Assembly (NCBI GenBank): GCA_015709615.1
Contig: CP054179.1
Span: 1,674,001-1,738,000, forward strand
DNA: 64,000 nt
Direction of reading: 5' to 3'
Source: Gammaproteobacteria bacterium
GTDB taxonomy: Bacteria > Pseudomonadota > Gammaproteobacteria > Burkholderiales > Nitrosomonadaceae
A program made the position numbers and the translations under genes. This document shows positions 46,186 through 55,303 of this stretch, in pieces. Within the stretch, counting starts at the first letter, position 1. Each line of letters starts with the position of its first letter. The notes beneath the pieces are model-generated. The model had not been told where the DNA came from and did not search any database. It saw only the letters and a list, made by a program, of their open reading frames with translations.

Positions 46186-48884
46186 ATGCATGGCATAGCC
46201 AATCAATAGCCGAACTCGAACACCTCATTGCAACCGATGTGGAACGGGGACTTACTGATGAAGAAGTGGTTGATCGGCTCGTCCGGAATGGGCCTAATAA
46301 ACTACGAAAGGGTAAGCGATTTTCAGCTTTTGCTATTTTGGCAAGTCAGTTTAAAAGCCTGGTTATTTGGGTATTGATTGGCGCAGCAGCTGTTTCAACA
46401 GCGCTGGGTGAAACTGTAGATGGCATCGCTATTATTGCCATCGTAATATTGAATGCGCTGATTGGTTTCATTCAAGAATATCGTGCCGAAAAGGCTGCTG
46501 CCGCGTTGGCTGATATGGTAGCGCCTCATTGTCGCGTAGTGCGCAATGGCCATAGCGTGGTGGTTGCTGCAACCGAAATTGTTCCGGGCGATATTCTTCT
46601 GCTAGAAGGAGGGGATCTAGTTACTGCGGATGCCCGCCTGATTCAGGCTTCTGTTCTACGCATCAACGAAGCACCGCTCACGGGTGAATCGCAAGCTGTA
46701 AACAAGTTCACGGATAATCTGCCTCCAGAAACAGCTTTGGCTGAGCGAAAAAATATGGTTTTTCTTGGTACCAGCGTAACAGGCGGTTCCGGTCGCGCAT
46801 TGGTGGTTAATACCGGCATGGAAACGGAACTCGGCCATATCGCTAAACTGCTGGAGACTGCCGAAAGTGGAGAAACTCCGTTGCAAGTCCAGCTCGACCG
46901 GGTAGGACATATGTTATTGCTGGCCTGTTTCAGCATTGTTGCACTGATTTTCGGGCTAGGATTATTGCGGGGGATAGCGCCATTTGAGCTTTTCTTAAGC
47001 ACGGTGAGTCTCGCCGTTGCTGCTATCCCCGAGGGATTGCCAGCAGTAGTGACTATCGCGCTTGCCTTGGGTGTACAACGCATGGTGCGGCGGAATGCAT
47101 TGGTGCGGCGCCTGGCTTCGATTGAAACATTAGGCCGCGCTCAAGTCATTTGTACGGACAAGACGGGCACTCTGACAATGGGTGAAATGACTGCTTGCAA
47201 ATTAATCACGGCAGATAACTTGTATCGCATCACTGGCGAAGGTTATTCAACCGAGGGGGGGTTTTTTGTCGGAAATGCAGAAATCCCGGTAGAGGGAACC
47301 CCATCACTTCTCGCGCTGCTCCGTGCATCGGCTGCTTGCAACGATGCCGAGCTAGCTTTAATAGATGGTCGATCTATGATAGTGGGCGATCCTACTGAAG
47401 GAGCGCTGCTGGTTGCTGCCGCCAAAGGCAATATCACCCGGCAAATGATTGAGGCTGAAATGCCACGACTGGCCATTGTCCCTTTTGATTCCGCTCGCAA
47501 ACGTATGACTGTAATCCGTCGGCAGGAAAATAATTCCTGGGCATTCGCCAAAGGTGCACCGGAAGTGATTCTCGGCCGCTGCACCCGAATCCGTACCGAC
47601 CAGGGAATTAGGGATCTGACAGAAAGTGATCGCGTCCGGCTTCTCCATGCTAATACGTTGCTGGCAAACGATGCGCTACGCGTGCTTGCAATTGCTGAGC
47701 GCATCCTGGATGGCTTCAGTTTCGAAGAAGGCAAAGTGACAGATGATGCCGAAATCGAGAAGGAACTTATCTTTCTGGGGCTAATAGGCTTACAGGATCC
47801 GCCACGCGCCGAGGCAAAAGAAGCAGTGGCCAAATGCAAGCGGGCTGGCATCAAAACTGTGATGATTACAGGTGATCATCCTGATACGGCACGTGCGATA
47901 GGGCGTGAGCTGGGTATTCTGGGTAAGAGCGACGAAATTCTCGCAGGTATCGAACTCGACCGATTGAATGATGAGGTGCTGAAGGAGCGTGTATCAAGGG
48001 TTTCCGTTTATGCGCGCGTCACCGCCGAGCACAAACTTCGCATTGTTCGCGCGTGGAAGTCCCAGAGTGCGGTAGTGGCGATGACCGGAGACGGAGTGAA
48101 CGATGCGCCTGCAATCAAGGAAGCATCCATTGGTATCGCGATGGGTGTAACTGGCACCGAGGTGACCAAGGAGGCGGCCGATATCATTATCACCGATGAC
48201 AACTTTGCTTCTATTGTCGCTGCTGTGGAAGAAGGACGGGGCATTTATGACAACATTGCTAAAACTTTGGCTTATCTGCTTGGTAGCAGTACCGGCGAAT
48301 TAATCGTGATGCTGGTCGCAGTTCTACTTGGCTGGCCGCTCCCTCTATTGCCCTTGCATCTTCTGTGGATCAATCTGGTAACTGATGGTTTTGCAGCCCT
48401 GGCGTTGTCGACCGATCCAGTTGACTCCGATGTATTGGATCGTCCACCGCGGCATCCACAAACGGCACTAATCAATCGTGATTTAATCAAGCTAACGCTA
48501 TTTACCGGCTTACTGACCGCCAGCGTCACGCTGGGTGTATTTGCCTATGAACTCTATATAATGGGTAGCAGTCTTGAACAAGCTCGCGATGCAGCATTTA
48601 CTACTTTGGTGATTGCTGGGCTGCTACGCGCTTTTGGGGCCCGAAGCGAGCAGCGTGCCATTTGGGAAATAAGCATGTTTTCCAATATAAGGTTATTTTT
48701 GGTTGTAGCAGTATGTTTTGGCTTGCAGTTGGCGATACACCATGTCCCGATGTTTCAAACCTTATTTGGGGTTGAACCTATTACGCTAAGTCAATGCATA
48801 GGATGGTTCGCGGTAGGATTCATACCCTTGATCGTTCTGGAGCTGAGAAAATTCATTCGCTATCGTCTTATAAAGGAGATTTGA
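46182..48884 (+). CDS. P2-type cation-transporting P-type ATPase
   Basis: 900 residues. N-terminal cation-ATPase domain (about 1-70), actuator loop LTGESQAVNK, phosphorylation site CTDKTGTLTMGEM (Asp about 330), nucleotide motif, hinge MITGDHPDTA and TGDGVNDAPAI, and ten predicted helices. TM4 has PEGLPAVVT instead of the CPC of copper pumps, placing it in the P2 (Ca2+/Mn2+ or Na+) class. Its position in a Cus operon suggests a role in ion balance during metal stress, an inference. Confidence 0.9.
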   Translation: MNAWHSQSIAELEHLIATDVERGLTDEEVVDRLVRNGPNKLRKGKRFSAFAILASQFKSLVIWVLIGAAAVSTALGETVDGIAIIAIVILNALIGFIQEYRAEKAAAALADMVAPHCRVVRNGHSVVVAATEIVPGDILLLEGGDLVTADARLIQASVLRINEAPLTGESQAVNKFTDNLPPETALAERKNMVFLGTSVTGGSGRALVVNTGMETELGHIAKLLETAESGETPLQVQLDRVGHMLLLACFSIVALIFGLGLLRGIAPFELFLSTVSLAVAAIPEGLPAVVTIALALGVQRMVRRNALVRRLASIETLGRAQVICTDKTGTLTMGEMTACKLITADNLYRITGEGYSTEGGFFVGNAEIPVEGTPSLLALLRASAACNDAELALIDGRSMIVGDPTEGALLVAAAKGNITRQMIEAEMPRLAIVPFDSARKRMTVIRRQENNSWAFAKGAPEVILGRCTRIRTDQGIRDLTESDRVRLLHANTLLANDALRVLAIAERILDGFSFEEGKVTDDAEIEKELIFLGLIGLQDPPRAEAKEAVAKCKRAGIKTVMITGDHPDTARAIGRELGILGKSDEILAGIELDRLNDEVLKERVSRVSVYARVTAEHKLRIVRAWKSQSAVVAMTGDGVNDAPAIKEASIGIAMGVTGTEVTKEAADIIITDDNFASIVAAVEEGRGIYDNIAKTLAYLLGSSTGELIVMLVAVLLGWPLPLLPLHLLWINLVTDGFAALALSTDPVDSDVLDRPPRHPQTALINRDLIKLTLFTGLLTASVTLGVFAYELYIMGSSLEQARDAAFTTLVIAGLLRAFGARSEQRAIWEISMFSNIRLFLVVAVCFGLQLAIHHVPMFQTLFGVEPITLSQCIGWFAVGFIPLIVLELRKFIRYRLIKEI

Positions 48885-48927
48885 AAAATAATAATTATAT
48901 TGATCTCTGTGTACTAATGGAGCACAC

Positions 48928-49701
48928 ATGTTAGACGGGGATCAAATGAACAAAACAGGCAGGCACCCAGAAGCGTATTGCCAACATTGTGGAAAGCTTC
49001 TTGAAAGGCAACCGTATATTTCTGTGGGTGCTACATACTGTTCCGAACATTGTTTCCTCAAAACCATAGATGTCTGTGCCAGTCAGGAAGATATGTTCAA
49101 CCTCTTAGCAGAAACTTTGGTGAATGCGCTGGATCTGCGGGAGCACGAAACGGGTTTGCACTCCAAGCGCGTCGCCTGCCATACGATGGTGCTCGCACGT
49201 CGCTTTACCTTCGATCCGAATGTATTGCAGCAAATATACTGGGGAACATTACTGCATGATATTGGCAAGATTGGTATCTCCGATGCCATTTTACTGAAAG
49301 CTGGCTCTTTAACAGAATCTGAATGGATCGAAATGCGGACACATCCAGAAAAAGGCTACCATCTCATTTCGCAAATACCTGCCATGACAGATGCAGCAAA
49401 TATCATTCTCTGTCATGAGGAACGCTATGATGGTTCAGGTTACCCAAAAGGACTGAGTGGCGGTCGTATTCCATTAGGTGCGCGTCTATTCATGGTAATA
49501 GATGCCTTGGATTCGATAACTTCCAATCGGCCTTATCGTAAGAGTCATTCTTTTGAGTTCGCCAAAGCAGAGATTCTACGTATGAAGGGAAGCCAGTTTG
49601 ACCCGGAAGCCGTAGATGCTTTCAGCGCCGAAGAGGAAGTGCTGCAAAAAATGGTTATTGCTAAATGCCATAATCATCCTTCGTTAGTGTCAAGCAGATG
49701 A
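48928..49701 (+). CDS. HD-GYP domain protein with N-terminal zinc ribbon
   Basis: 257 residues, start preceded by GGAG. Residues 18-42 form a four-cysteine knuckle (C18, C21, C38, C42; YCQHCG and YCSEHC), then an HD-GYP domain with HD at 110-111 (LLHDIGKIG) and DGSGYP at 168-173. The usual HHE triplet before the GYP motif reads HEE (163-165). HD-GYP domains hydrolyse c-di-GMP. The zinc ribbon could sense metal or redox state. Located 43 bp behind the P2 ATPase, likely in the same operon. Confidence 0.88.
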   Translation: MLDGDQMNKTGRHPEAYCQHCGKLLERQPYISVGATYCSEHCFLKTIDVCASQEDMFNLLAETLVNALDLREHETGLHSKRVACHTMVLARRFTFDPNVLQQIYWGTLLHDIGKIGISDAILLKAGSLTESEWIEMRTHPEKGYHLISQIPAMTDAANIILCHEERYDGSGYPKGLSGGRIPLGARLFMVIDALDSITSNRPYRKSHSFEFAKAEILRMKGSQFDPEAVDAFSAEEEVLQKMVIAKCHNHPSLVSSR

Positions 49702-49882
49702 ACTATATTGTAGGGCTTGATCTTGTCACCAACAGCGAGTTCACTCACTAACCGCTAAGGACGGCGTATTCTTTCAATTATCACAGCATTGGGGATACTC
49801 GGTGGCTACTTTATACCGAGGATTACGAATTAAATTATAGAATTTAGGTATATTTCTTTGATTCAACTACCAGGAGATACTT

Positions 49883-50236
49883 ATGAAAGCACGTATATTT
49901 TTTGCAACTTTGGTGATTCTGGCTTCATTGATTTCCTGTGCACAAATGAACCCCCATCCGATGGAGATGACCAGCGCGGTTCGTAATGCCAAAACTAGTG
50001 CTGACCATGAAGCATTGGCCAAACACTATGAGGATGCAGTTCATGAAATGCAGCTAAAAGTAGAAGAGCACAAAAAACTTCTTGAAGAATATGAGAAACA
50101 CCCTTATTACTATCCCAAGCGCGCCCAAGACCTCCAAGGGCATTGTTGGAGTCTGATAAAAAGTTATGAGCAAGCTGTAGAAGCAAATATGAGCATGGCG
50201 AAAATTCACCACCAAATAGCGGATGAAGTGAAGTAA
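49883..50236 (+). CDS. Small lipoprotein, family member 2
   Basis: 117 residues with a lipobox LISCAQM; lipidated Cys predicted at about residue 19. Closely related to the protein at 38026 (both mature parts open CAQMNPHPM) and to that at 52652. Shared HYED, EHKKLL and YEQA motifs are retained. A ribosome site (CAGGAG) precedes the ATG. It lies between the HD-GYP gene and the copper ATPase. Function unknown. Confidence 0.75.
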   Translation: MKARIFFATLVILASLISCAQMNPHPMEMTSAVRNAKTSADHEALAKHYEDAVHEMQLKVEEHKKLLEEYEKHPYYYPKRAQDLQGHCWSLIKSYEQAVEANMSMAKIHHQIADEVK

Positions 50237-50302
50237 TGTCCACAACTTAAGAACGAGAGACTCGTAGCCTTCAGGTTAGATATGATTTATGGGAGGGTCA
50301 AA

Positions 50303-52510
50303 ATGAATTCAGATTTAAACGATTCACATCCGTCAGATACTGATGATCATCGGCAAATAAACTCCAAGCTTCCAGATGCGCCGCTAGCAGCGGATGAAGA
50401 TAAATGGACATGTCCAATGCACCCGGAAATCTTGCGGAATGCACCGGGAGACTGCCCGATCTGCGGTATGGCTCTGATACCTATTACAAATACGAATATG
50501 GGCGAATCGGATAATTCCGAGCTTCGCGATCTCACGCGACGGTTGTGGATTGGCATTGCTTTGTCGCTTCCACTGATTGCTCTCACGATGATGCCCATGA
50601 TTGGTCTAAATGAACCATTTGGCCTTCAACCTCGTTTACGTGGTTGGATCGAATTCCTGCTGGGTACGCCAGTAGTGCTGTGGGTGGGTTGGCCTATCCT
50701 GCGCAAGTTCTGGCTCTCACTCGTACACCGCGCGCTCAATATGTATACACTAATCGGACTCGGCGTCGGATGTGCCTATTTCTTCAGTCTGGCCGCAGTA
50801 CTTATGCCTGACTGGTTTCCACAGGAGTTTCACGCGCACGACGGTGCGGTGGGCACTTATTTTGAGGCAGCAGCTGTTATCGTAACACTTGTGATACTTG
50901 GCGATTACCTTCAGTTGCGTGCGATGGGTCAGACAAGTCAGGCAATTCAACAATTGTTGAGGCTTGCACCCAACCAAGCTTGGCGCTTGCGCGATGACGG
51001 AACGGAGGAACAAGTACCGCTTGATGTAATTGTTGTAGGTGACAGGCTACGCGTAAAACCTGGAGAAAAAATTCCTGTCGATGGCACAGTACTTGAAGGC
51101 ATGAGCAGAGTTGACGAATCAATGATTACCGGTGAGCCTATGTCGGTAGCTAAAGCACCGGGCGACAAGATCACCGGTGCAACCATGAATAGTAATGGCT
51201 CATTGATTATCCGCGCTGAACACGTCGGCGCAGACACATTGCTGGCACGTATCGTTCACATGGTCGGAGAAGCCCAACGCACGCGCGCGCCTATCCAGCG
51301 GCTTGCGGATATCATCGCCGCTTACTTTGTTCAGATCGTTATTGCCATCGCAATTATCACTGCACTAGCATGGTGGTTTCTAGGCCCCGAACCAAAATTC
51401 ACTTATGCATTTCTTAACGCCATTGCCGTTCTCATCATCGCCTGCCCTTGTGCGGTCGGTCTTGCAACACCTATTTCAATGACCGTCGCGATGGGACAAG
51501 GCGCTCGGATGGGTATCCTGTTTCGCAATGCAGAGGCGATCGAACGCATGCGGGATATTGATACCTTAGTGATAGACAAAACTGGCACGCTGACACTCGG
51601 GCATCCGGTTCTAACCAATTTTATCGTCAAGGGTATTGCGGACGATGAGGCGCTCGCGCTGATCGCAAGTGTAGAACAACTTTCGGAACACCCGATTGGC
51701 CTTGCAATTGTAGAGAATGCAAAAGCACGTGGTTTGACTCTGCGTCCAGCAAAATCTTTCGACGCAATCAATGGCCTTGGCGTACAAGCAGATATTGATG
51801 GCGAGTACGTGCTCGTTGGTAATTACAGCTTTCTCGCGCAACATGGCGTGGATACTCAACCTTGGCATCATCAAGCAGAAGCTCTACGCACTGAAGCCAA
51901 AACAGTGGTGTTCTTCGCCGTGGATGGCATTCCCGTTGGAATCGCAGCAGTCGCTGATCCCATTAAGGAAAACACGCCAGAAGCTATCGTAACGCTCAAA
52001 CATTTGGGCATTAGAATTGTGATGCTGACCGGAGATTCCCAGCACACAGCCAATGCAATAGCTCGGCATCTCGGGATTGATGAAGTGCTGGCCGAAGTGC
52101 TTCCCGAAGACAAGGCTGGGCATGTAAAACGTTTGCAAGCCGAAGGCCGCAAGGTTGCGATGGCGGGTGATGGTATCAATGATGCGCCTGCGCTAGCGCA
52201 GGCCGATGTCGGTATAGCGATGGGTACCGGCACCGATGTTGCAATGGAAAGCGCAAGTATTACCCTTATAAAGGGGGATCTGCGCGGTATTGAGCGCGCT
52301 ATCCTGATGTCGCACGCCACCATGCGTAATATTCACCAAAACCTTGCTTTTGCATTCGGCTATAACGTCCTTGGCATTCCGCTTGCTGCCGGTGTATTGT
52401 ACCCGGCTTTTGGTTTTTTACTTTCACCCATGTTTGCCGGTGCAGCCATGGCATTAAGCTCGGTTTCGGTTGTTACTAACGCGTTGAGGCTTAATCGTAC
52501 AAGAATATGA
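50303..52510 (+). CDS. Cu(I)/Ag(I)-type P1B ATPase with N-terminal HMBD
   Basis: 735 residues from ATG 50303 (GGGAGG upstream). Instead of a classical CxxC HMA domain the N-terminus has a heavy-metal-binding domain, TCPMHPEILRNAPGDCPICGMAL (split here: TCPMHPEI and CPICGMAL; about 34-60). The TM metal site is ACPCAVGLATP (CPC), the phosphorylation site DKTGTLT, and the hinge GDGINDAPALA. This places it with CopA/SilP-type copper or silver exporters of the inner membrane. It works beside the Cus pump, moving metal from cytoplasm to periplasm. Confidence 0.93.
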   Translation: MNSDLNDSHPSDTDDHRQINSKLPDAPLAADEDKWTCPMHPEILRNAPGDCPICGMALIPITNTNMGESDNSELRDLTRRLWIGIALSLPLIALTMMPMIGLNEPFGLQPRLRGWIEFLLGTPVVLWVGWPILRKFWLSLVHRALNMYTLIGLGVGCAYFFSLAAVLMPDWFPQEFHAHDGAVGTYFEAAAVIVTLVILGDYLQLRAMGQTSQAIQQLLRLAPNQAWRLRDDGTEEQVPLDVIVVGDRLRVKPGEKIPVDGTVLEGMSRVDESMITGEPMSVAKAPGDKITGATMNSNGSLIIRAEHVGADTLLARIVHMVGEAQRTRAPIQRLADIIAAYFVQIVIAIAIITALAWWFLGPEPKFTYAFLNAIAVLIIACPCAVGLATPISMTVAMGQGARMGILFRNAEAIERMRDIDTLVIDKTGTLTLGHPVLTNFIVKGIADDEALALIASVEQLSEHPIGLAIVENAKARGLTLRPAKSFDAINGLGVQADIDGEYVLVGNYSFLAQHGVDTQPWHHQAEALRTEAKTVVFFAVDGIPVGIAAVADPIKENTPEAIVTLKHLGIRIVMLTGDSQHTANAIARHLGIDEVLAEVLPEDKAGHVKRLQAEGRKVAMAGDGINDAPALAQADVGIAMGTGTDVAMESASITLIKGDLRGIERAILMSHATMRNIHQNLAFAFGYNVLGIPLAAGVLYPAFGFLLSPMFAGAAMALSSVSVVTNALRLNRTRI

Positions 52511-52651
52511 TTACTAGGAAATTATTTGGATATTGGTTTTTATTTTTCATTTGCTTATGCTACTAAATTTTATGCTGTACTGTAACCTATGATGATATAT
52601 ACTGTTTTTGATAGGGTGTTAATTGATCATAATTAGTAAGGATATATAACT

Positions 52652-53008
52652 GTGAGAATCTCAATTTTCTCGTTAGTTGTTTTTGGCTTGTTAGGATTTC
52701 TGACTTCCTGCGCAGATCTGGGGCCTTATCGGATGGATATGACTCAAATAATCGAATCTGCCAAAACTTCTCGGGATCATAATTGGATTGCTGGACATTA
52801 TGAAGATACTGCAAAAGATATGCAGTCAAAAGCAGAAGAACATAAGAAAATGCTGGCGCAATATGAAGCCCAAAGACAGTATTATGGTAAGCGCGATTTA
52901 GATATGGAATCAATGTGTCGGGCTTTGATTCATACTTATGAGCAAGCTACAATAGAAAATATGAATTTAGCTGATGCCCATCGTAAGATGGCCGAAGCAA
53001 TTAAATAA
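52652..53008 (+). CDS. Small lipoprotein, family member 3
   Basis: 118 residues, GTG start with AAGGA upstream. Lipobox LTSCADL. The most divergent of the three paralogues (mature start CADLGPYRMDMT) but keeps HYED, EHKKML, YYGKRDLDM, a second Cys and YEQA. It follows the copper ATPase by 141 bp. Function unknown. Confidence 0.75.
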   Translation: MRISIFSLVVFGLLGFLTSCADLGPYRMDMTQIIESAKTSRDHNWIAGHYEDTAKDMQSKAEEHKKMLAQYEAQRQYYGKRDLDMESMCRALIHTYEQATIENMNLADAHRKMAEAIK

Positions 53009-53018
53009 TACTTTTGCT

Positions 53019-53207
53019 TTACCTCCATAAATTGTGTGCCGCCATTCGGCGTGAAAGGTATGCACCCGAAAGAATTTCTTCCACACTGGAGATACCTGCA
53101 CCACTAATACCCAAACCCAGCGTAGAGGCTGCCGCCAATTTCAGGAATGAACGTTTTCGTAAATCATGCTGAAGGTATTCGTTCTTTTTGTCACATACGT
53201 GGCACAT
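53019..53207 (-). pseudogene. Truncated exported protein with twin-arginine-like leader
   Basis: 62 residues from ATG 53207 (MCHVCDKKNEY). A Tat-like leader (LRKRSFLKLAAASTLGLG) is followed by only about 30 residues and a stop. Most of the mature protein is missing. The opening CxxC and RKRSFLKLAA resemble leaders of exported enzymes, but the original protein cannot be named. Probably debris from rearrangement. Confidence 0.5.
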
Positions 53208-53349
53208 AAGAGCTCCGGTATTTAAAATCATTCACATCAGAGTAAATAAGCAGGTATTAGTTACTGATCTTTGCATGCCGCCTCGTGCAATTATAATATA
53301 CTTCGATATACTCAAAAATAAGCCATTTAACGTTTTCTCTCGTTTTAAA

Positions 53350-53500
53350 TCAATAATGATGCAAGCTTTCAGTTTTTAGCGTGTCAAAGAAACAATTACC
53401 CTTACAACTCATGGAAGTTTGTATGCCACAGCTGGCTTGTAATGCACGGTAACAGCACTGCAATATTGGGTTGCCACGTTCAGAATGATGTTCAAGCCAG
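53350..53500 (-). pseudogene. Remnant of IS3-family transposase (orfB C-terminal part)
   Basis: The minus strand encodes HHSERGNPILQ, then GIQTSMSCKGNCFFDTLKTES, which matches the HSDRG...SMSRKGNCWDNA...FFxTLKTE signature of IS3-group transposases, with the segment between Asn-Cys and Phe deleted. A stop follows. No element ends are seen. The flanking 53208-53349 and 53501-53679 hold nothing else I can name. Confidence 0.6.
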
Positions 53501-53679
53501 GGAACAGACTCTTTCTTCTGATACTGTTGGCGTTGTTTCCAAGTTTGATGCTGACAAGGGTTTGTTTGTTTCGCCGTTAGTACCTGAGAGCCGGTTTGAT
53601 ATGATACTGCAGAGAAGTTTTCCATGGATAAGTATCCGTTCTCTATGAACATACTTATGGCTATTAAAAATTAAACCTT

Positions 53680-54084
53680 ATGCTTTATTACGCACTCAAA
53701 GTAATTATTTCGGCCATTGTAATAGTAGCGATTGCAGAGATTGCCAAGCGAAATACAGGACTCGCTGCACTTGTAGCGTCTCTGCCGCTTACATCGTTAT
53801 TAGCTTTTATCTGGCTCCATATTGAAGGTTCTACAGTGTCGCAAATTGCAGATCTGTCGAAGCAAATATTTTGGTTCGTATTGCCATCGCTTCTGTTTTT
53901 CGTATTGCTGCCCATATTTCTTAAACATGGCTTGGGTTTTTGGCTTAGCCTTGGCTTATCCGCTGCGGCTACCATTAGTTGTTATTTTAGTTTCATGTTT
54001 TTTTACCCAGGATCGGGGCTCAACTATAAAGAAAAGATCGCTGCCATAGCGGTCAAGAATTGGTGCACAAAGTGTTATCTCTAA
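53680..54084 (+). CDS. DUF3147-like small membrane protein
   Basis: 134 residues with four hydrophobic segments (about 1-23, 30-48, 63-85, 88-112); the opening YYALKVIISAIVIVAIAEIAKRNTGLAALVASLPLTSLLAF resembles DUF3147. The last about 20 residues are hydrophilic and may have been altered by a frameshift. Unknown function; inner membrane. Confidence 0.65.
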   Translation: MLYYALKVIISAIVIVAIAEIAKRNTGLAALVASLPLTSLLAFIWLHIEGSTVSQIADLSKQIFWFVLPSLLFFVLLPIFLKHGLGFWLSLGLSAAATISCYFSFMFFYPGSGLNYKEKIAAIAVKNWCTKCYL

Positions 54085-54096
54085 GTGTGAATGTGC

Positions 54097-54447
54097 TTAA
54101 TTGCCGGTAAAGTTTGCGGCAATAAAATTGCCTGTGGATGTGAAAAATAAATAAAGTTTCTCTTTCGTCTTATCATCAACAGCAGGATTAGTAAATGTGA
54201 CTAGCCATTCTTTGCCTTTTTTCCCATCTACCATCTCGATTTTATCTTGTTCAATCATTTTCCATGATGGATCAATCTTGCCTTGCTTAATCAATATTTC
54301 TTTTCGCTCAGTCGCGCAGTTTATTACAGTTTCTTCCGTAGCAACTTTGCTGCCGTGAAAATGGCAACTGCTGCCTTCCGCTGCCATCACCCCGCCAGCC
54401 CCAAATATTCCAGCAACCAGAATCGTTATCATCAATAGTTTCTTCAT
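54097..54447 (-). CDS. Small periplasmic protein, DUF6488-like
   Basis: 116 residues with a signal peptide (LMITILVAGIFGAGGVMA). The mature start has SSCHFHGSK and a second Cys in VINCATERKE. The fold ends in WLVTFTNPAVDDKTKEKLYLFF. I associate it tentatively with DUF6488. It is cotranscribed on the minus strand ahead of the HupE-like gene's end (26-bp gap), suggesting a joint role in metal handling, an inference. Confidence 0.6.
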   Translation of the reverse strand: MKKLLMITILVAGIFGAGGVMAAEGSSCHFHGSKVATEETVINCATERKEILIKQGKIDPSWKMIEQDKIEMVDGKKGKEWLVTFTNPAVDDKTKEKLYLFFTSTGNFIAANFTGN

Positions 54448-54473
54448 TAAATTACTCCTCGGTAGTTAGTAAA

Positions 54474-55259
54474 TTAAAGGCTTTCACGCCCCGTATCAAT
54501 GCTCTGCTCAACTTCCAGATCCTCATGCGCATGTTTGTGTTCTTGGCTGGGAAAGCGAAAACTATCAGGATCAGAATCATGCTGATACCCGTGTAATTGC
54601 ATCAACAGCAAGAGTACTCCGGCATAAATAAGAGATTGGTTAGATGCAAAGCTAAATCGTTGAAAAGATGGTTTATGTCTCCATAAAGAAAGCAAAGCCA
54701 CCATGACCACCAAAGCAACGATCTGCCCTATTTCTACACCCAGATTAAAACTCAATATTCGTAATAGAATGCCAGTACTATCGTCACCGAGTGGCAACTG
54801 CTGAAGGCGGGTTGAAAGGCCAAAGCCGTGTAGTAAACCAAATAGAAAAACTGCGCCTAACAGGTTGGGTGATTTCATATCCAGATACTTCTGAAAGCCG
54901 CCGTTATTGTCAAAACCCTTATAGATCACACTAAGTGCAATAATCGCGTCAATCAAAAAATAATTCCAGGTAATCTGGTAGAAGGTTGCAAAAATCAGAG
55001 TAATACAGTGTCCGACCGTGAAGGCTGTTACAAACTTGGCTATATCCTTGAAGCTGGTCAGGAAAAACACTACCCCAAATAGGAATAATAAATGGTCATA
55101 TCCAGTCAGCATATGGGTAGCGCCAAGCCCTATGTATTGGAGATACCCACCACTCAACATTCGCAGCTTATCTTCCTCAGAAATACCGTGTGCTAACGCT
55201 GAAACTGGTATTAATAAAAATAATAATATTATAAATTTGTATCTGGTAAAGAAGCGCAT
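54474..55259 (-). CDS. HupE/UreJ-like membrane protein
   Basis: 261 residues from ATG 55259 (a GTG at 55274 is possible). Signal peptide (FIILLFLLIPVSALAHG) followed by about six helices with the family motif LGATHMLTGYDHLLFLFG and FGLLHGFGLS. HupE/UreJ proteins include nickel and cobalt permeases; this longer His-containing subtype is also found beside metal-resistance genes. The C-terminus is His-rich (QEHKHAHED). Exact substrate unknown. Confidence 0.82.
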   Translation of the reverse strand: MRFFTRYKFIILLFLLIPVSALAHGISEEDKLRMLSGGYLQYIGLGATHMLTGYDHLLFLFGVVFFLTSFKDIAKFVTAFTVGHCITLIFATFYQITWNYFLIDAIIALSVIYKGFDNNGGFQKYLDMKSPNLLGAVFLFGLLHGFGLSTRLQQLPLGDDSTGILLRILSFNLGVEIGQIVALVVMVALLSLWRHKPSFQRFSFASNQSLIYAGVLLLLMQLHGYQHDSDPDSFRFPSQEHKHAHEDLEVEQSIDTGRESL

Positions 55260-55303
55260 ATCCGGAGTTGGCACTATATTTTTCTAAAAAATGGTTTTGA
55301 TGG

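Noticed and set aside
46182..48884. Copper ATPase assignment for the 900-residue P-type ATPase
   Set aside because: TM4 carries PEGLP instead of CPC and there is no heavy-metal N-terminal domain.
53442..53648. 68-codon plus-strand frame
   Set aside because: Opposite the IS3-type transposase remnant and without recognisable content.
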